From: Crocodylus rhombifer
Lineage: Eukaryota; Chordata; Crocodylia; Crocodylidae
DNA: 64,000 nucleotides
Assembly: GCA_038503035.1 (NCBI GenBank)
Contig: JAVSML010024253.1
Coordinates: 124,001-188,000 of the forward strand
Direction: 5' to 3'
Shown in pieces: positions 1 to 12,239 of the stretch; position 1 is the first letter of the stretch, and every line of letters starts with the position of its first letter. The notes beneath the pieces are model-generated. The model saw only the letters and a program-made list of their open reading frames with translations. It was not told where the DNA came from and searched no databases. Position numbers and translations under genes: made by a program.

Positions 1-363
1 TTAGCCTAGCCTCTGAGTTAGAGAAACAACCATCATGTCTGGTAATAAAAGGACGTTGCGTAGTTCAACAGTAACATCACATACAACTTCATCATTAAAA
101 GACTCACTTTCTACCCCTACAGCTCTTGATGAGGAAAGATTTTCAACTGTCTTCAGAATTAAGAGACGCTAGAAAGTTTTGGTGAAATACATTTTCTGAT
201 TTCTCTGATCTCTCAAATTTTCTTTCTTATTTATCAAGGGCCCCTGAAGCCCCTTTCCCCATAACATAATATCACTTCTCAAGAAAAGTTTTTGTACAAA
301 CTTTCCACAATAATTACGTAGATCACAAGTTAATCCAAGCAATTGGCATTCATATGCAGACAT
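1..363 (-). other. Unrecognised decayed coding-like segment
   Basis: Reading leftward, an open frame covers 363-169. A second, frame-shifted open stretch covers about 145-1, with residues such as NLSSSRAVGVESESFNDEVV. The two together look like one old reading frame broken once or twice. I do not recognise the family. It may be a remnant of a transposon protein or a processed pseudogene. A 45-codon plus-strand frame at 35-172 overlaps it and is probably a shadow. Confidence 0.2.
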
Positions 364-1741
364 CCTTCTCTCGCATTATGATTCAAAGTAATTATATTCA
401 GGACTTTGATTTTAAGAACCCAATAAATAAATACAGAATCATAACAGGTTGAACAATCTTTTCTGAGCTAGAAAAATAAGATGCTTATTAACACAAGGAA
501 ATATCCTGTTTACACAAACAACTATCCTTTGTGAAACGAATTATGAGGAAACATTTTTGCTCCTCACATTTAATTTCAACTAGAAATGCATGTGTCCCTA
601 TACTTTTGGACAATCCTGGATCCCTGCTTAACCACCTCAAGCCAAAACATTATTAGCCATTATATAAACTACTTTACCAATATGCCTAGATAGGCTGAAC
701 GTACAATATTAAATCTAGTACTAATAATATAGCTAAAGCACCTTGACATAAAGTTCATATTAACATATAAGATAATACTTTTGTAATCAGGACACTTAAA
801 GTAATCTATTCATCATCCTTTCTTGCAGCTCATAAAGATTAGTCTCAGCTAAAAAGAAATGTTTTAAGCTATAATACCCCAAACCGGACTGCAAGAAAGG
901 AAACGGGCAGATGCCCAAGGAGTTTGCTGGAAGAGGACAAAAAAAAAGGTGTGCGTGTGGGGAGGGGAAACAAGTATGGAATAATTTAACCCTTGCACAA
1001 ATAAGAAAGATGGAGGATGTGTGCAGGCAGATAAATAAATTAGTAAAAAATGCGTTTTTCCCCAAAAGCGGGAAAAACTGGAATGAATAGATCAATTAAG
1101 CGTGAAAATTATTTTAGGCAAACTGACTGGTATCCAAAAGCAGCAAATCGCCCCAATAAAAACTGTCTAGTCTTCCTTCTTCAAATGGACATAAGCCCCT
1201 TATTTCTGTAATACTCTAGTCACCCACTATAGGCATATGTGACACTCAACTCCCATAGTAGCTTACAGTGGTATTGGCAATAGTAACACTTTTTAAACTA
1301 GATAAAAAGAACAGCTTTCAGCTTGCAAACAACAGCTCCCAAATATATCACAAGATAAGTCACTTGAATGCAGCTGGTCCATCTTACAAACTGCTGAGCC
1401 AATTCATGCACCAAAGCAACAAATATTCCCTACGAAATGATCAGGCAGGCAAAAGTCATAGCTGTGACTGAAAGCTATGTACATTTTCAGATATTTTTAA
1501 AGAGATGGCAAATACAAATAAAAATACCACTATACAGAGATCTTACAGATGTCCATGCATCTTTCTGCAAGACAAATATTTAATATTTCTACATGAAATA
1601 AGAAATTAATGTTAGGAATGTGGAAAAAATGTAAAAGTTGAGAGTAATTTTTATGTGACTATAGTTGACCTCAAGTTTCTATACTTCCAATTTTGGGAAT
1701 GCCACCATTATAAATAATAGAACACAAGATAATAGACATTA
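364..1741. other. No feature seen (AT-rich, intron-like)
   Basis: AT-rich unique-looking DNA. I see no exon-like frame with flanking splice sites, no RNA gene and no recognisable mobile element. If the island at 11200-12650 is the CLOCK promoter, this would be CLOCK intron 1. Confidence 0.5.
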
Positions 1742-1880
1742 GGGCTGTTGGTTGTAGCCATGTTGGTCTAAGGACATAGGCAGAGAAGGTTCTTTAGGTG
1801 AATGTGCTATCTTTTATCAGACCAACTAAATAGTTGGAAAAAATGTTCTTTGCAAGCTTTCAGGTTTGTACCTGATAATA
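1742..1880 (+). repeat. Short interspersed repeat (GTAGCC-TTGGTCT family)
   Basis: The segment begins GGTTGTAGCCATGTTGGTCT and includes ATCAGACCAACTAAATAG followed by a GCAAGCTTTCAGG tail. This is a common dispersed repeat of crocodilian and turtle genomes in my recollection. A diverged relative sits at about 33993-34090 with GCTGTGTTAGTCT and CACCTTATAGACTAA. The class (nonautonomous DNA element or SINE) is not resolved here. Confidence 0.5.
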
Positions 1881-2574
1881 GGCATTACTTTCATTCACTG
1901 AATTGGGGGTTATAAACTTGACTCACTCATTAAAACTTAGTTTCTTTCACTTTTACATATCATTGGCAATTTTACTCTGTAGTTAACTGAAACCACAGAA
2001 AACTTGCCTTTTAAGTCATGGCTTTACTGTTTTCATTATTGGTAATACTGTCTTTATTTGAACCATTACAGCTATTCAGAAACTTTCATAAAATATACAT
2101 TAGTGCCATTTAATCAACTGTTATATTGCAGTGCTGCTGCTATTTACCTTGTTCAAGTAAACTTATTTACTGTTGCTGTTTTGACAAACTCCACCAGCTT
2201 TAGAATGACCAATACTTTGCATTACTCCAAGCACTTTCCGTGTTCACAAACTGCAGGCCCAACTTCACCATACCTACTACTATTCTAACACTTCACTTCT
2301 GCATTGGTCAACACTGTTCATCTTATCCCCACTCTTCTCCATCACTTTTGTATTAAAAACATGGACAAAACAATTTACTAAAAATATTAAGAACAAACAC
2401 TAGGAAAATATTAGTGGTAAGAGCAACCACAGTCATAAACTAAGCTAAACCTCTGAATCCTTGTTCCCACCCACTCTCTTCCCTGCTTTGGTACCTATCA
2501 TTTTTTGTGTAAACTTCAATCAGGTCCAATCCTACAAATTCACACAAAGAGTTCTATACAAGCACAGAGTCTTT
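1881..2574. other. No feature seen
   Basis: AT-rich sequence without recognisable coding, RNA or repeat structure. Confidence 0.45.
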
Positions 2575-3005
2575 TTTTCAGCAATCCCTCACAGTTGAAA
2601 ATGACTGTTTTATCTGTGTGTCCAAAAATGGCTGATGAGGCCTATCCAGGATCAACAGACTACTGCAGTTCAGACACATGATCCCATGTGGGGTGGGCAG
2701 TGCTAGATTCTTGATTTGGTCCACAACACTATTTCTGCTTCTCCCGCCTTTCCATCTTTTGTTGTCATGAAGCTGGCCTTGAGGATGTCCCTGAATCACT
2801 TTCTTTGCCCTCCTCTTGAGCAAACGCCTCGACTGAGCAAGGAGAATAAAACTTGCTTCAGGGATCTGGAGTCAGACATCCAGATAACATGGCCAGCCCA
2901 ATGAAGCTGATGTCAGATGATCATTGCCTAAATACTTGTGGTGTTTGCTTGCAGGAGAAAGCTCATACCAGTGCATCTGTCTTCACACTGGATTTGAAGG
3001 ATCTT
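2575..3005 (-). mobile_element. 3' end of an old APE-type LINE (part 2 of a split copy)
   Basis: The minus strand from 3000 down reads as the C-terminal region of a non-CR1 LINE ORF2. Blocks in order are an ANTTSI segment, a WAGHVIWM segment, a SRGGQRK segment and a final GLISH...TH zinc-finger-like end near 2610-2640. Several stops and frameshifts break it. The same family is seen as a longer copy at 24580-29130, whose own C-terminus keeps TCPHCDK. The part of ORF2 that should directly precede it is found at 3803-4195, so a MITE has split one LINE copy. Confidence 0.7.
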
Positions 3006-3802
3006 CTGCTGTGCAAAGCTTTGGTCCCTGATTCAATTCAGCAGAAATTTGGCCTGATTCAATGGCTGAATTTCCAAATTCAAATCAAATCAGAGGACCC
3101 TTTAATCTCTCTGAATCGATTCAGAGGGTTCCAATTCAATTTGGCGAGATTCGGCGATTCGGACGTAGAGACAGCTTTAAATGTTTTTTCTACATACCTC
3201 TAGGTAGCAGGGGCTCATGAGTGTGGCAATGCTGGGTCACATGGAGTGTCCCACAGAAGTACAGGGGGCTCCCCAGTGCATTCATCAGCAGACCCAGAAG
3301 TGGACCAGAAGCATGTCCGGTCCACTTCCGGGTCTGCTACGGAGCTGGGGGGTCCCCCTGAGCTCTCCCCCCACCCCAGCTCAGTGACTGGTGCCTCCTG
3401 GGTCTGGTGGGGGGCACTCGGGGTCCCCCTATGGCCAATGGCTAAGCTGTGGAGCTGTGGGAGGGCCCCCCAACAGACCAGGAAGTGGACCGGAAGTACT
3501 TCTGGTAGACTTCCAGGTTCACCACTGAGCACATGGAGGGCCCCCCTGCACTCCTGTGGGATGGTCCATGCACCCCAGCATTGCAGTGATCACAAGCCAT
3601 GCCTGCTACTTCAAGGTATGTAGAAATAGCTTTTAAAGCTGTGTCTATGTCTGAATCACTGATTCTCTGAATAAGCATCGAGTTATCAGATTCAGATTTG
3701 GCCAAATCGAATCAGGGACAGTGATCTGAATCAATTAATCGAATCGCTGTCCCTGATTCAGGCCAAATCCAAATCAAATAGTACTGCGCTTCACACACCC
3801 CT
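3006..3802. mobile_element. MITE-like element with long terminal inverted repeats
   Basis: The left end carries TGTGCAAAGC and the right end the inverted form in GCGCTTCACACACCCCT. Long arms rich in GATTC/GAATC motifs follow: about 3010-3225 on the left and about 3600-3800 on the right. They include mirrored segments such as TACATACCT against AGGTATGTA. The centre (3230-3600) is GC-rich with smaller inverted repeats around GTCCGGTCCACTTCCGG. No transposase is encoded, so it is nonautonomous. It interrupts an older LINE. I associate this GATTC-rich family with crocodilians but cannot confirm it. Confidence 0.6.
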
Positions 3803-4195
3803 AGCATTTATGGTATTTTTCCAACAACTTTAGATGTTTCCTAACCTGTACGCTGTCCATGTCTCAGCTCTGTACAGTAAGGTGTGGATCATGACTACTT
3901 GATAAACCATGAGCTTGGTTTCGGATCTGAAGTCATGATCTTCAAACACCCATTTCTTGAGGTGTTCAAAGGCTGCACTTGCACATTTGAGGTGATGCTG
4001 GATTTCTTTGTCAATGTCACTCTTCTGTGAGAGATGGCTTCTGAGGTACAGGCAATACTCATCATACTCATTTCACTGTGGATCTGGATTACTAGAGCAG
4101 GGGACTGCTCATTAGAAGCCTGATGCTGGAGGACCTTCATCTTCTGAATACTAATGTTAATTCTCATGCAGAGAATCCTATTCAGGCACTGTACT
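3803..4195 (-). mobile_element. Old APE-type LINE, part 1 of a split copy
   Basis: The minus strand reads RINISIQKMKVLQHQA near 4167-4120, then a TLLYRAETWTAYR block and LLEKYHKC next to the MITE boundary. These align with NIRKTQVLYQPAP and the following blocks of the LINE at 24580-29130. The reading continues at 3005 on the far side of the MITE. The frame shifts several times, so the copy is long dead. Confidence 0.65.
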
Positions 4196-4355
4196 CACAC
4201 TGAAGGCAACAGGACTATTTCAGTAATAAAACTACTTGAGAAAGCATGTGTGCTAGATCAGTTTTTTATAACATATGCTTTCTTGGATGGTGACTAAAGG
4301 CTAATTTAGTTTTTTCCCAAATTGTGGCTGGTATACCCATGTGGGGTATACTTGT

Positions 4356-4530
4356 CCTTGTTGAACCTCCTGAGATTCCATCTGTTCCAATTGTCCAATT
4401 TGTCTAGATCACTCTGAATCCTAGCCCTATCCTCCAGTGTATCTACTACCCTGCCAGCCTGGTGTCATCTGCAAAGTTGCTGAGGGTACACTCTATGCCA
4501 TATCCATGAGGATATGCAGCAAACGTCTAG
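4356..4530 (-). mobile_element. CR1 LINE fragment
   Basis: This antisense fragment contains CTTGTCCTTGTTGAACCTCC and the ATCTACTAC...GTCATCTGCAAAGTTGCTGAG block. It corresponds closely to 5416-5580 in the neighbouring CR1, so the same piece of ORF2 occurs twice about 1 kb apart. Confidence 0.7.
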
Positions 4531-4681
4531 AGGATACACAAGAGGAAAAAATGAGAAAGGGAAAATATAAATGGAGGAAAAAGAAGAAATGATGCACAAG
4601 TACAATATCTCTGAGGTTGCTGGAAAAATTACAGTGCTGTTATAGAGTTCTTTTTATTATTCATAACATTGTCTCACAGGA

Positions 4682-5620
4682 ATAGAATCATAGAAAGTTA
4701 GGGTTGGAAGGGACCTCAAAACAGGACCATCCCCAATTCAATCATCCCAGTCAAACCTTAGTCTAGCCTGTTCTTGAAAACCTCCAACGATGGAGCTTCC
4801 ACCACCTCTCTGGATAACCTGTTCCAGTGTTTTACTATGCTCCTAATGAAAAAATTCTTACTAATATTTAACCTAAGCTTCCCTTACTGCTACTTGAGAC
4901 CATTGCTCCTTGTTCTGTCATCTGCCACCACTGAGAACAGTCTAGTTCCATCCTCTTTCAAACCCCCCTTCAGGTAGTTGAAGGTTGCTATTAAATTCCC
5001 TCTCAGTCTCCTCTTCTCTAAACTAAATGAGCCCAGTTCACTCAGCCTCTCATAAGTCATGTTCCTTGCCCCCCGCCTCACCATTTTTGTCACCCTCTGC
5101 TGAATGCTATCCAATTTTCCCACATCCTTTCTGTAGCAGGGGGTCCAAAACTGAACACAATACTCCAGACGTGACCTCATCAGTGCTGAAGAGAGGGGAA
5201 TAATCACTTCTCTTGACTTGCTGACAACACACCTACCAATGCAGCCCAGTATGCCATTAGCCTTCTTGGTAACAAGGGCACACTGCTGGCTCATATTCAG
5301 CTTATTATCCACTGTAACCCTTGGGTCCTTTCCTGCAGAGCTGCTGCCCAGCAAGTCAGCCCCCAGCCTGTACCAGTGCATGGGATTGCTCTGTCCTAAG
5401 TGCATGACTTTGCACTTGTCCTTGTTGAACCTCCTGAGATTCCTTCTGGTCCAATCCTCCAATTCACCTAGGTCACTCTGAATCATAGCCCTACCCTCCA
5501 GTGTATCTACTACTCCCCCCGCCCCAGTCTGGTGTCATCTGCAAACTTGCTGAGGGTGCGTTCTATGCCATCTTCCAGGTCATTGATGAAGATATTGAAC
5601 AAAATGTCTGTGAATACATA
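4682..5620 (-). mobile_element. CR1 LINE, 5'-truncated, antisense
   Basis: The 3' end of the element lies at 4682, with the typical AATCATAGAAAGTTAGGGTT...GGAAGGGACCTCA signature. An open frame of 198 codons at 5486-4890 encodes the C-terminal CR1 ORF2 region: a WTRRNLRRFNKDKCKVMHLG block, an [14 protein letters not shown] block, then RRLRGNLIATFNYLKG and the DDRTRSNGLK end. The reverse-transcriptase core upstream is missing. It is an older CR1 subfamily than the copies at 26 kb and 42-48 kb. Confidence 0.9.
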
Positions 5621-7270
5621 GTTATATATCAAACTTAAGAATGGACAAAACTGAAGAAAGTTTTAAAACCACGGAGTTCTGAATTGAGAGACTAAACTCC
5701 CTATTTAATGAAAAAGAGGTACACCAACATGGGGTTCACAATACCAGGGAGCCATTTAAAGTAGGCAATCGGAAATCCTTAAGCAAGGAATGCATCTCCT
5801 ATCCCACCAAGGCTTAGGCACCATAACAAAGAGCAGAGATATCCAACTTTTAAGTACACACACAAGTACCTCATCCTTTGCTCTTAACTCCCTGACTGCA
5901 GGTGCCCCTGCAGTACCATGGGTGTTCCAGCTGCAAACTCCCCCAACCCCTCAGACTGTCCCAATTACAAGAAGTAGAAGACAAGAGAGGGAGGGGAAAC
6001 CAGGAAAATCTAGCAGCTGCCACAGCCAGAGCTACAGGGAAAGGTGCAATCAGGTAGGAACTTGGGAACCACATACTAACTCCTCACAGTATGCACGTGG
6101 TCCATGCGCCACCAGTCAGACAGCTCTGTCACAAAGCACTAAGAGTGATTTCATAACTCTCTAGTGTTAGGGAGAGGGAAGTTCTAGGTTCCAGTTTCAA
6201 TACACAGGCTCCAAAGACTGCTTATATACTTTGCATTAAAACAACCAGGGGATAAAATACAGCAACAGTGGTCAAGGCAGGGCCCCTCCTTATTGTTAAA
6301 CAGTTCAACAATTTTTGCACCCTCACTTGCTCATCTAATGAATCTTTAATTCTTTTCTACACAATGGAACTTCTTCAAAAGAACCAATAAACTACTGTAT
6401 AAGAAGGAGAGGCATCACTACAACTTCTTCCTGAGATCCTATTCTTTAATAAACGCAACAGCCACTGCACTAATTTGTACAGAGCCTGTAAGCATTCATT
6501 AGCTGTGTTGTGAGCACATCCAACTGTACCAGACAACTGTACCAGACAGAGCCCCTGAAAAAGACAAGTGGAAAATGGAAATATGACATGACTGCATGTG
6601 TAGAGGGGAAGCTTTAGTTGCTTAGAAAACTTTACTGATGAAAACTTAGGTCCCTGTGGGAACAGAAACCTCATAACAGAGTTATGAGGATTACAGTCCC
6701 TGATTTGGACACCTAAATTCTGCCTCAGTCCTACTCTGTTACAAACTTTTTTTTTTGCAAAAATATGTATTTTATATATAACTGCACCTCTAACAACCTG
6801 TCTTGTGACCACTATGGTTCACTTGATAGTCCAAAAACACACTTTTATAGTTACATCATTCTTAGTCCTATTATAAAGATCGCACTGTGCACCCACGCTC
6901 CCACATGCTCATGCATTCATCACTGTCCCCTTCAAATCATGGCAATTACACAAAGGACTACCATGATATTGGTCCAAAGCCAAAAAACTCATGATTTACA
7001 ACGTAGTTCATTAGGCTGGGCACCAGCAGAGTCAACATCATTTCAAGCCATGGTGACCCTACAGCTCAGCATTGCTCATTATGTGTGTGTTTAACTCCAG
7101 ATACCCCTCACAAAGGAGCCACATACTAATTAGTCTCTCACTCATAACTCTCACCATGAATGTGGTGTTCGTGTCATAAGTCCTGGGATCCTCCAAAAAT
7201 GTATATGCAGATAAGGCACAGGGCAGCTTTGTCTAGATTCAGCTCGTGGAGGGCAGGGGCATACTAATCA
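5621..7270. other. No gene seen
   Basis: Mixed unique sequence. No conserved exon, RNA gene or classifiable transposon was recognised. The open frames here lack homology signals and splice context. Confidence 0.45.
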
Positions 7271-7660
7271 TATCAACAGGCTGAGAGAGGGGACGACAGA
7301 GGGGTTCTGGGTGAACTGTCTGAGGCCCCATCTGATGAGATCTGCCAGACCTTTAAGGCTCCAATACACATGCCCAGAGCCTGCTCCGACATACTAGAAA
7401 TCCAGTGTGTCGAAGCAGACTCAATTAATCGAGTCTGCTGGAGAACAGAAATTGATGCACTCTGGCAGCTTTCCATGTCACATGTATCAGCATCGCTGCA
7501 TGTCTGCATGGTGAAAAAATGGTGGCAGCACACTTTGAAATAAATCACATTCGATGAGCTTTAGTTCAAAGCAACCCACTGCCAGTTCTTCAGTGCAGGG
7601 ACGTGCAGGGACACTGATACATGTGACATGCAGGCACTTTTAATTAGCGCAGTTCACTAT
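7271..7660. repeat. Probable MITE remnant with internal palindrome
   Basis: The segment has a perfect inverted repeat AGCAGACTC / GAGTCTGCT at 7414-7422 and 7431-7439 around an 8-base loop. It also has mirrored CATGTCACATGTATCAG (about 7475) and CTGATACATGTGACATG (about 7614). This implies terminal inverted repeats roughly 140 bases apart. No coding capacity. The family is not identified. Confidence 0.4.
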
Positions 7661-10600
7661 TTAAAGCACCTGGCACTGCATCCCACAGCATGTGTAAAAA
7701 TACTCTTAAGGTTGATGAAGAAACAGGAATCACTGGAAAAAGGAAAGAAAGCCTCAGCTCAGCTGTGGGGGTAAAGAGGAAATAGAAATGTATGTAATGT
7801 AGTGGATCACCATGATCTGAAAAAGTCAGCACTGAGGGGGAACTGTGCTCAACAGACACTTGCATACATCTTATTCAGACAGGCTGCACTAAGCTATCCT
7901 TGTGGTAGGCTCCCATGAGCATGTTTGCCCAATATGGGCCAAGTATTTTATAGTCATGCTCAGTGTTGACTGCACTTGATTAGCTTCATAGTTGATTTCT
8001 ATTACTGAGCACATGCTACTTTTGGCAGCAGTTTCATGATGAACAATGTATTTAACGAGGTTTCTTTGTATGCAAATAAGACAAAGGGCTTTTTCCTTCA
8101 TGTTAATTGGGAGGGGGAACCTCATCCTGTATTCAAGTAAATATGGTAATACACATAAAAAGTATTGCAATCACAGTTAAATACTCAAAGATAAGATATA
8201 TCATAGAATTAAGCTTGCCTGTACATCACAAATGAATTCTAGAGCAGAGGCACAGAGTCCAATGCAATTCTCCAGGGCAGAATTCAACTGCTTTGATCAC
8301 AAAACATCCTCTCTCTTCCTGAAATCCAAGGTTTTTCCCACCACACACTTTCAAATCCTGCACCAAATGAATTGGATAACATTCTCCTTCACTACAAAAT
8401 CCTGATCCAGCCCAGAATATGGTATAACATGTGCACTGAATGAGGTTCTCTGCCCTCTGGTCTAGGGTTCAGCCCTTTAGGTATTGTGTACACAGTCCAC
8501 TTTATTTAGACTAGCTGTGAAGGGATGCAGCATACTCAATCACTCTGCTGGGAATGGCACATGTGCAGTCCAGTCACATGTATAAGCTCTTAGGAGACGC
8601 TGTCTAAGCAGTGCACTCAACACCTGAAACTGCAAGGGGCTCAAATATGCTCAGTGTGTGAAATCTTTGCAGATTTTAGCTTTATTAACTCTATTAAAAA
8701 AGTGAAACCTGCTATTTTTCAAAGGCTTGCAAGTGAACCAAATTTGGATGGATATTCACAAGGATAACCAATGTCACACTCCTAATACAAATGTAATCCT
8801 TCTGCTCAATTTCAAGTTCCTAAGGAACACAGATTGTTCCAAAGGAGCAATTTCTTAGTTTTGAAAAATGCTTTTTTGTCCTAGGCTTGATGTTAGAAAT
8901 AGCTAAGCCATGTTGGCTGTAAAAAAAAAAAAATAAAGATCAATCTGAGTCAGACATCCAACATGGAAAATTTCAACCCAAACAGCTAAAGTTTGGCAAA
9001 GTTAAGAACAAATGAAAACAGAGACTTATACCAGGAAATGCTGGGCAACCTTAGTAATTTCTGGTGCTTCCCACCCCACCTACACTATGGCAGTTTTTAA
9101 AGCCTAAAGTCTTCCAAATACCTGAGGTTTCAGAGAGATACACGGCTCTAATACAAAAAGGGGTTACATTTCCAATAAAGTCTTTTTAATCTCTATTACA
9201 GAAAAATCAAGTTATGAGAAACAGGCAACAGTTATTTAAAAATAGAAGCATATTCCAAATTCCAAGGAAAATAACCTGTTTAAATATCATTCTACAATCA
9301 CAAGCAAATGTAATCAGACCAAGTTGGTGTTTTGAATGTTTATTAAAACACCTTTGTTGAGTAATTTGTCAGAGTTACCATATCCTGCCTACTAGCATGT
9401 ATACTGAAGCTGCTAAATTTAAACAACAGAAAAAAAATGAATCAATATTTATTTTTCATATCTAAATGAATACAAACAAGCAGTGAAACTATAGATATCA
9501 AAGTGATCTGAAACCTAAAGTGTGTAACTGCATTTATCACCAAATTACTCTCACTTACTATGGTGATAACATAACAAAAAAATAAATAAACTTTGCCTAG
9601 CCAACGGGAATATGAATCACCACTGAACGAGGCAAATATAAAGCCTCACAAGCAAAACTCTTTATCTGACATCACTAAAAACCACCTTATACCTTTGTGC
9701 TTCGAAATATTTTAAAATTCAAACTAAAACATAAGAAAGCTGTATGTCACTGAAATACAGATGCAGTTCTGTATTAGGGAGAATTTAATGATTTAGCCAT
9801 TCACTTTCCCTGAATCAAAGGGTCCCATTTGGAATCAAATTCAAAATGTTAAGCTAAGCTGGAGCACTAACCACATATTCTTCTTTACTCCAACACTTCT
9901 AATGTCTGACCCTGATGTTACTAAACCAATGATCTAAATTTGCTTCTGCCCCTCACTACTGAATGCTGTAATATGGCATTTGAAAGAGAATGCCTGCATT
10001 TTCAAGCCAAAGCAGAATTCTATCCTGACTGCAACCTATGCAGATTTGCTCTTGATCAGCCAGATACAAGGGCACCTATGACAACTGGCACAACACAGTC
10101 ATGCTTCTCTCAAAGCTATACAAGGAACAGAAGAGCCCCATGGTCAACACTCCAGTGGCAACATATTTGCATATTAAGAATACTTAGATTTCTCAAGGCA
10201 GACTTTGCTGAAGTGTATTCATTATTTTAATTGCTTCTTAAAACCCTTTTGAAAAAAAATCTGTGCTTTATGAATATATACATGAAGGATATGGGCTTAC
10301 ACATCACTCTTTACCTAGAAAAAAAGAATTCAAAAGGTAAGGTTATACAATGCAAGGTACTAACCCTGCAACTAGAAATTCAGAAAAAACATTTCTCATC
10401 TGGCAATGTCAATTCATCAAGGCCAAAACTATTCACATGAAAAGACCTGTCTCCACTTAAAAAATTCTGACAATTTCAAAGCATTTTTTCTAAAATGTCC
10501 CATTTTGACTGAATGTCCCTGAACTGAATCTGGCCTTTTTTTTTCCCCCCTCTCTTTTTGCAAAAAATTGAAGTGGATTTTTTTGTCTCATTTCAGAGCA

Positions 10601-11199
10601 GGAAGAAAATTCAAATTCTCAGAAATGTTAACAGGATGAGCACTGTTTCCCACACACAGTGGGTCTCTGCACAGAACCCCACAGACCTTAAGGAAGCAGT
10701 GCCAGAGGCAAAACATCAACCTAGAGCAAAGTTTGAAATGATAACCAACCTCCCATAGTCTTTATTTACATTTTAGAGCTGTAAATTTTCAATCAGCCAC
10801 CAGAGGGAGATTAAGCAGTCCTAAGAATATAATTTACAATGAGGAAAATATAAACAAACTATGCATAATGGAAGAACTTAACACAGGGACTTATTCTTCT
10901 TGGCACACATGGGTAAGGCAGCAGAAAGGAGCAGTGAATGAGGCTCGGCTGCAGGAAGATTCATTCCGGCTATTAGAAGTAAGTGCTTGTTGTTCATGCC
11001 AATCTAAAACAAGGCAAAGCAGTTCCCCCTCCCCATGAAACACCGCATCACCATGCCCACCAGCGCATCTCAGTCTGAAAAGTTAAAGAACCCAACAAAG
11101 ATGCTCTGAAGTCACCTTTCAACCTCCTGAAGCAGTCTCTGGATGAGGCTAAAAACCCTCCAACAGACGCAAAAATACAAGAAGAGTGCTTTGAAGTGA
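7661..11199. other. No gene seen (presumed intron)
   Basis: AT-rich sequence up to the CpG island. I found no exon with family resemblance and no full-length repeat. Homopolymer A and T tracts are common. Short open frames at 9940-10758 have no recognisable domain. Confidence 0.45.
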
Positions 11200-11865
11200 A
11201 GCGCGGCACACATGCCTCGCTTTGCCGACTGGCGTATCCCGTCACGCGAGGAGTGTGCGCGGCTACCCAGCAAAGGGTCCGGGTCCTGCCACCCCGCCAT
11301 AGCCCGTTCGAACCCCAGGGGCCCGTCACACACAAGCTGCACGGAGTCCTCGCCCGGGCGGACCGCCGGCAGGACCTGACCCCCAAGCCCTATACCCCAG
11401 GCGGCGGGAGCGGGAAGCAGCGCAGGTGGCCCCGGGCGACTCCGCCCCGCAGGACGAAGCTGCGGCCGCCGGCAGCTAGACGCGCTTCACCTCAGCCGCT
11501 GCCGCCCCGGCCCAGCGCCTCGGTTCGAGCGGCCCCGGCCCAAGATACCGGCCGCACCCGGCCACAAACAGCGGGACGAGGCGCGCGGGCCGGCCGGGCA
11601 GCAGGGACACGAGCCGGGGGGTCGCGGGGCCTAGCGGGTCGCCCGGGGAAGCCCTCCGGCCCCGGGGACAGGCGCGGTGCTCCCCACCCGCCGCCCCCGC
11701 TCCCGCTCCCGCCGCTGGGCTGTTAAACTTTAATGGCTCCTCAGCGCGGGCCGGGACCAAAGGAGCCGCCACGCGGGGCGGCCCCGCCGCACACCCGCCC
11801 CCCGCAGAGTAGCGGCTTGCCGCGCCGCGCCGCGCCGACCCACCGGCAGCCGGAGCCTCCTCTCG

Positions 11866-11883
11866 CAGCAGCAGCAGCAGCAG
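11866..11883. repeat. (CAG)6 trinucleotide run in CpG island
   Basis: Six CAG units, read as CTG on the minus strand, lie in the promoter island close to the NRF1 palindrome. A short GCCGC-type repeat precedes it at about 11818-11836. Such runs are often length-polymorphic. It is not in a recognisable coding frame. Confidence 0.8.
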
Positions 11884-11915
11884 CCGGGCCTGCCAGTCCC
11901 TCAGCCGCCCGCAGA

Positions 11916-12166
11916 GCGCATGCGCCGCCCAAGCTGCCGGCAAACAGCGGCCGCCGCCACAGAAGCCTCGCGCCACCGCGCGTGCGCCCGCGCGCACTGC
12001 AAGCGGCCGCGGCCGGGCCCGCGCGCCCTGGCCGCCACCAGTGCGCAGGCGCAACCGACCGCCGCGCACAGCGGCCGCCTGCCCCGTGATTCCCTGTCTC
12101 GAGGGGCGCAGCCGCGCAGGCGCAGCGAGGGCTTCCCCCCCCGGCGAGCCCCGCACGCAGGCGCAG
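11916..12166. promoter_or_regulatory. Cluster of NRF1-type sites
   Basis: Four related elements lie within 250 bases. One is a perfect palindromic GCGCATGCGC at 11916-11925. The others are TGCGCAGGCGCA at 12042-12053, CGCGCAGGCGCA near 12113-12124 and CGCAGGCGCA near 12156-12165. The NRF1 consensus is YGCGCAYGCGCR, so the first is a full site and the others are near-consensus. Homotypic NRF1 clusters mark core promoters in CpG islands, so the transcription start is likely close to 11900-12200. Confidence 0.55.
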
Positions 12167-12230
12167 TGGAGCGCCGCGGAGCCCTGACCTCGGATTACCC
12201 CGGTGGAGGCGCGAGAGGCTCTGAGAGGGG

Positions 12231-12239
12231 AAAATGGCG
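12231..12239 (+). promoter_or_regulatory. YY1-type element AAAATGGCG
   Basis: AAAATGGCG matches the core of the YY1 motif. In vertebrate promoters it is commonly found just downstream of the start site in sense orientation. Its plus orientation here hints at a rightward transcript as well as the leftward gene. The ATG inside it opens only a 22-codon frame (including the stop), so it is more likely a binding element than a start codon. Confidence 0.4.

Noticed and set aside
796..1095. 99-codon minus-strand open frame as a gene
   Set aside because: No start context, splice sites or known domain; composition resembles random AT-rich DNA with homopolymers.
11866..11883. (CAG)6 as the CLOCK polyglutamine repeat
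   Set aside because: The CLOCK polyQ lies in a 3' coding exon. This run is in the promoter island and not in a recognisable coding frame.
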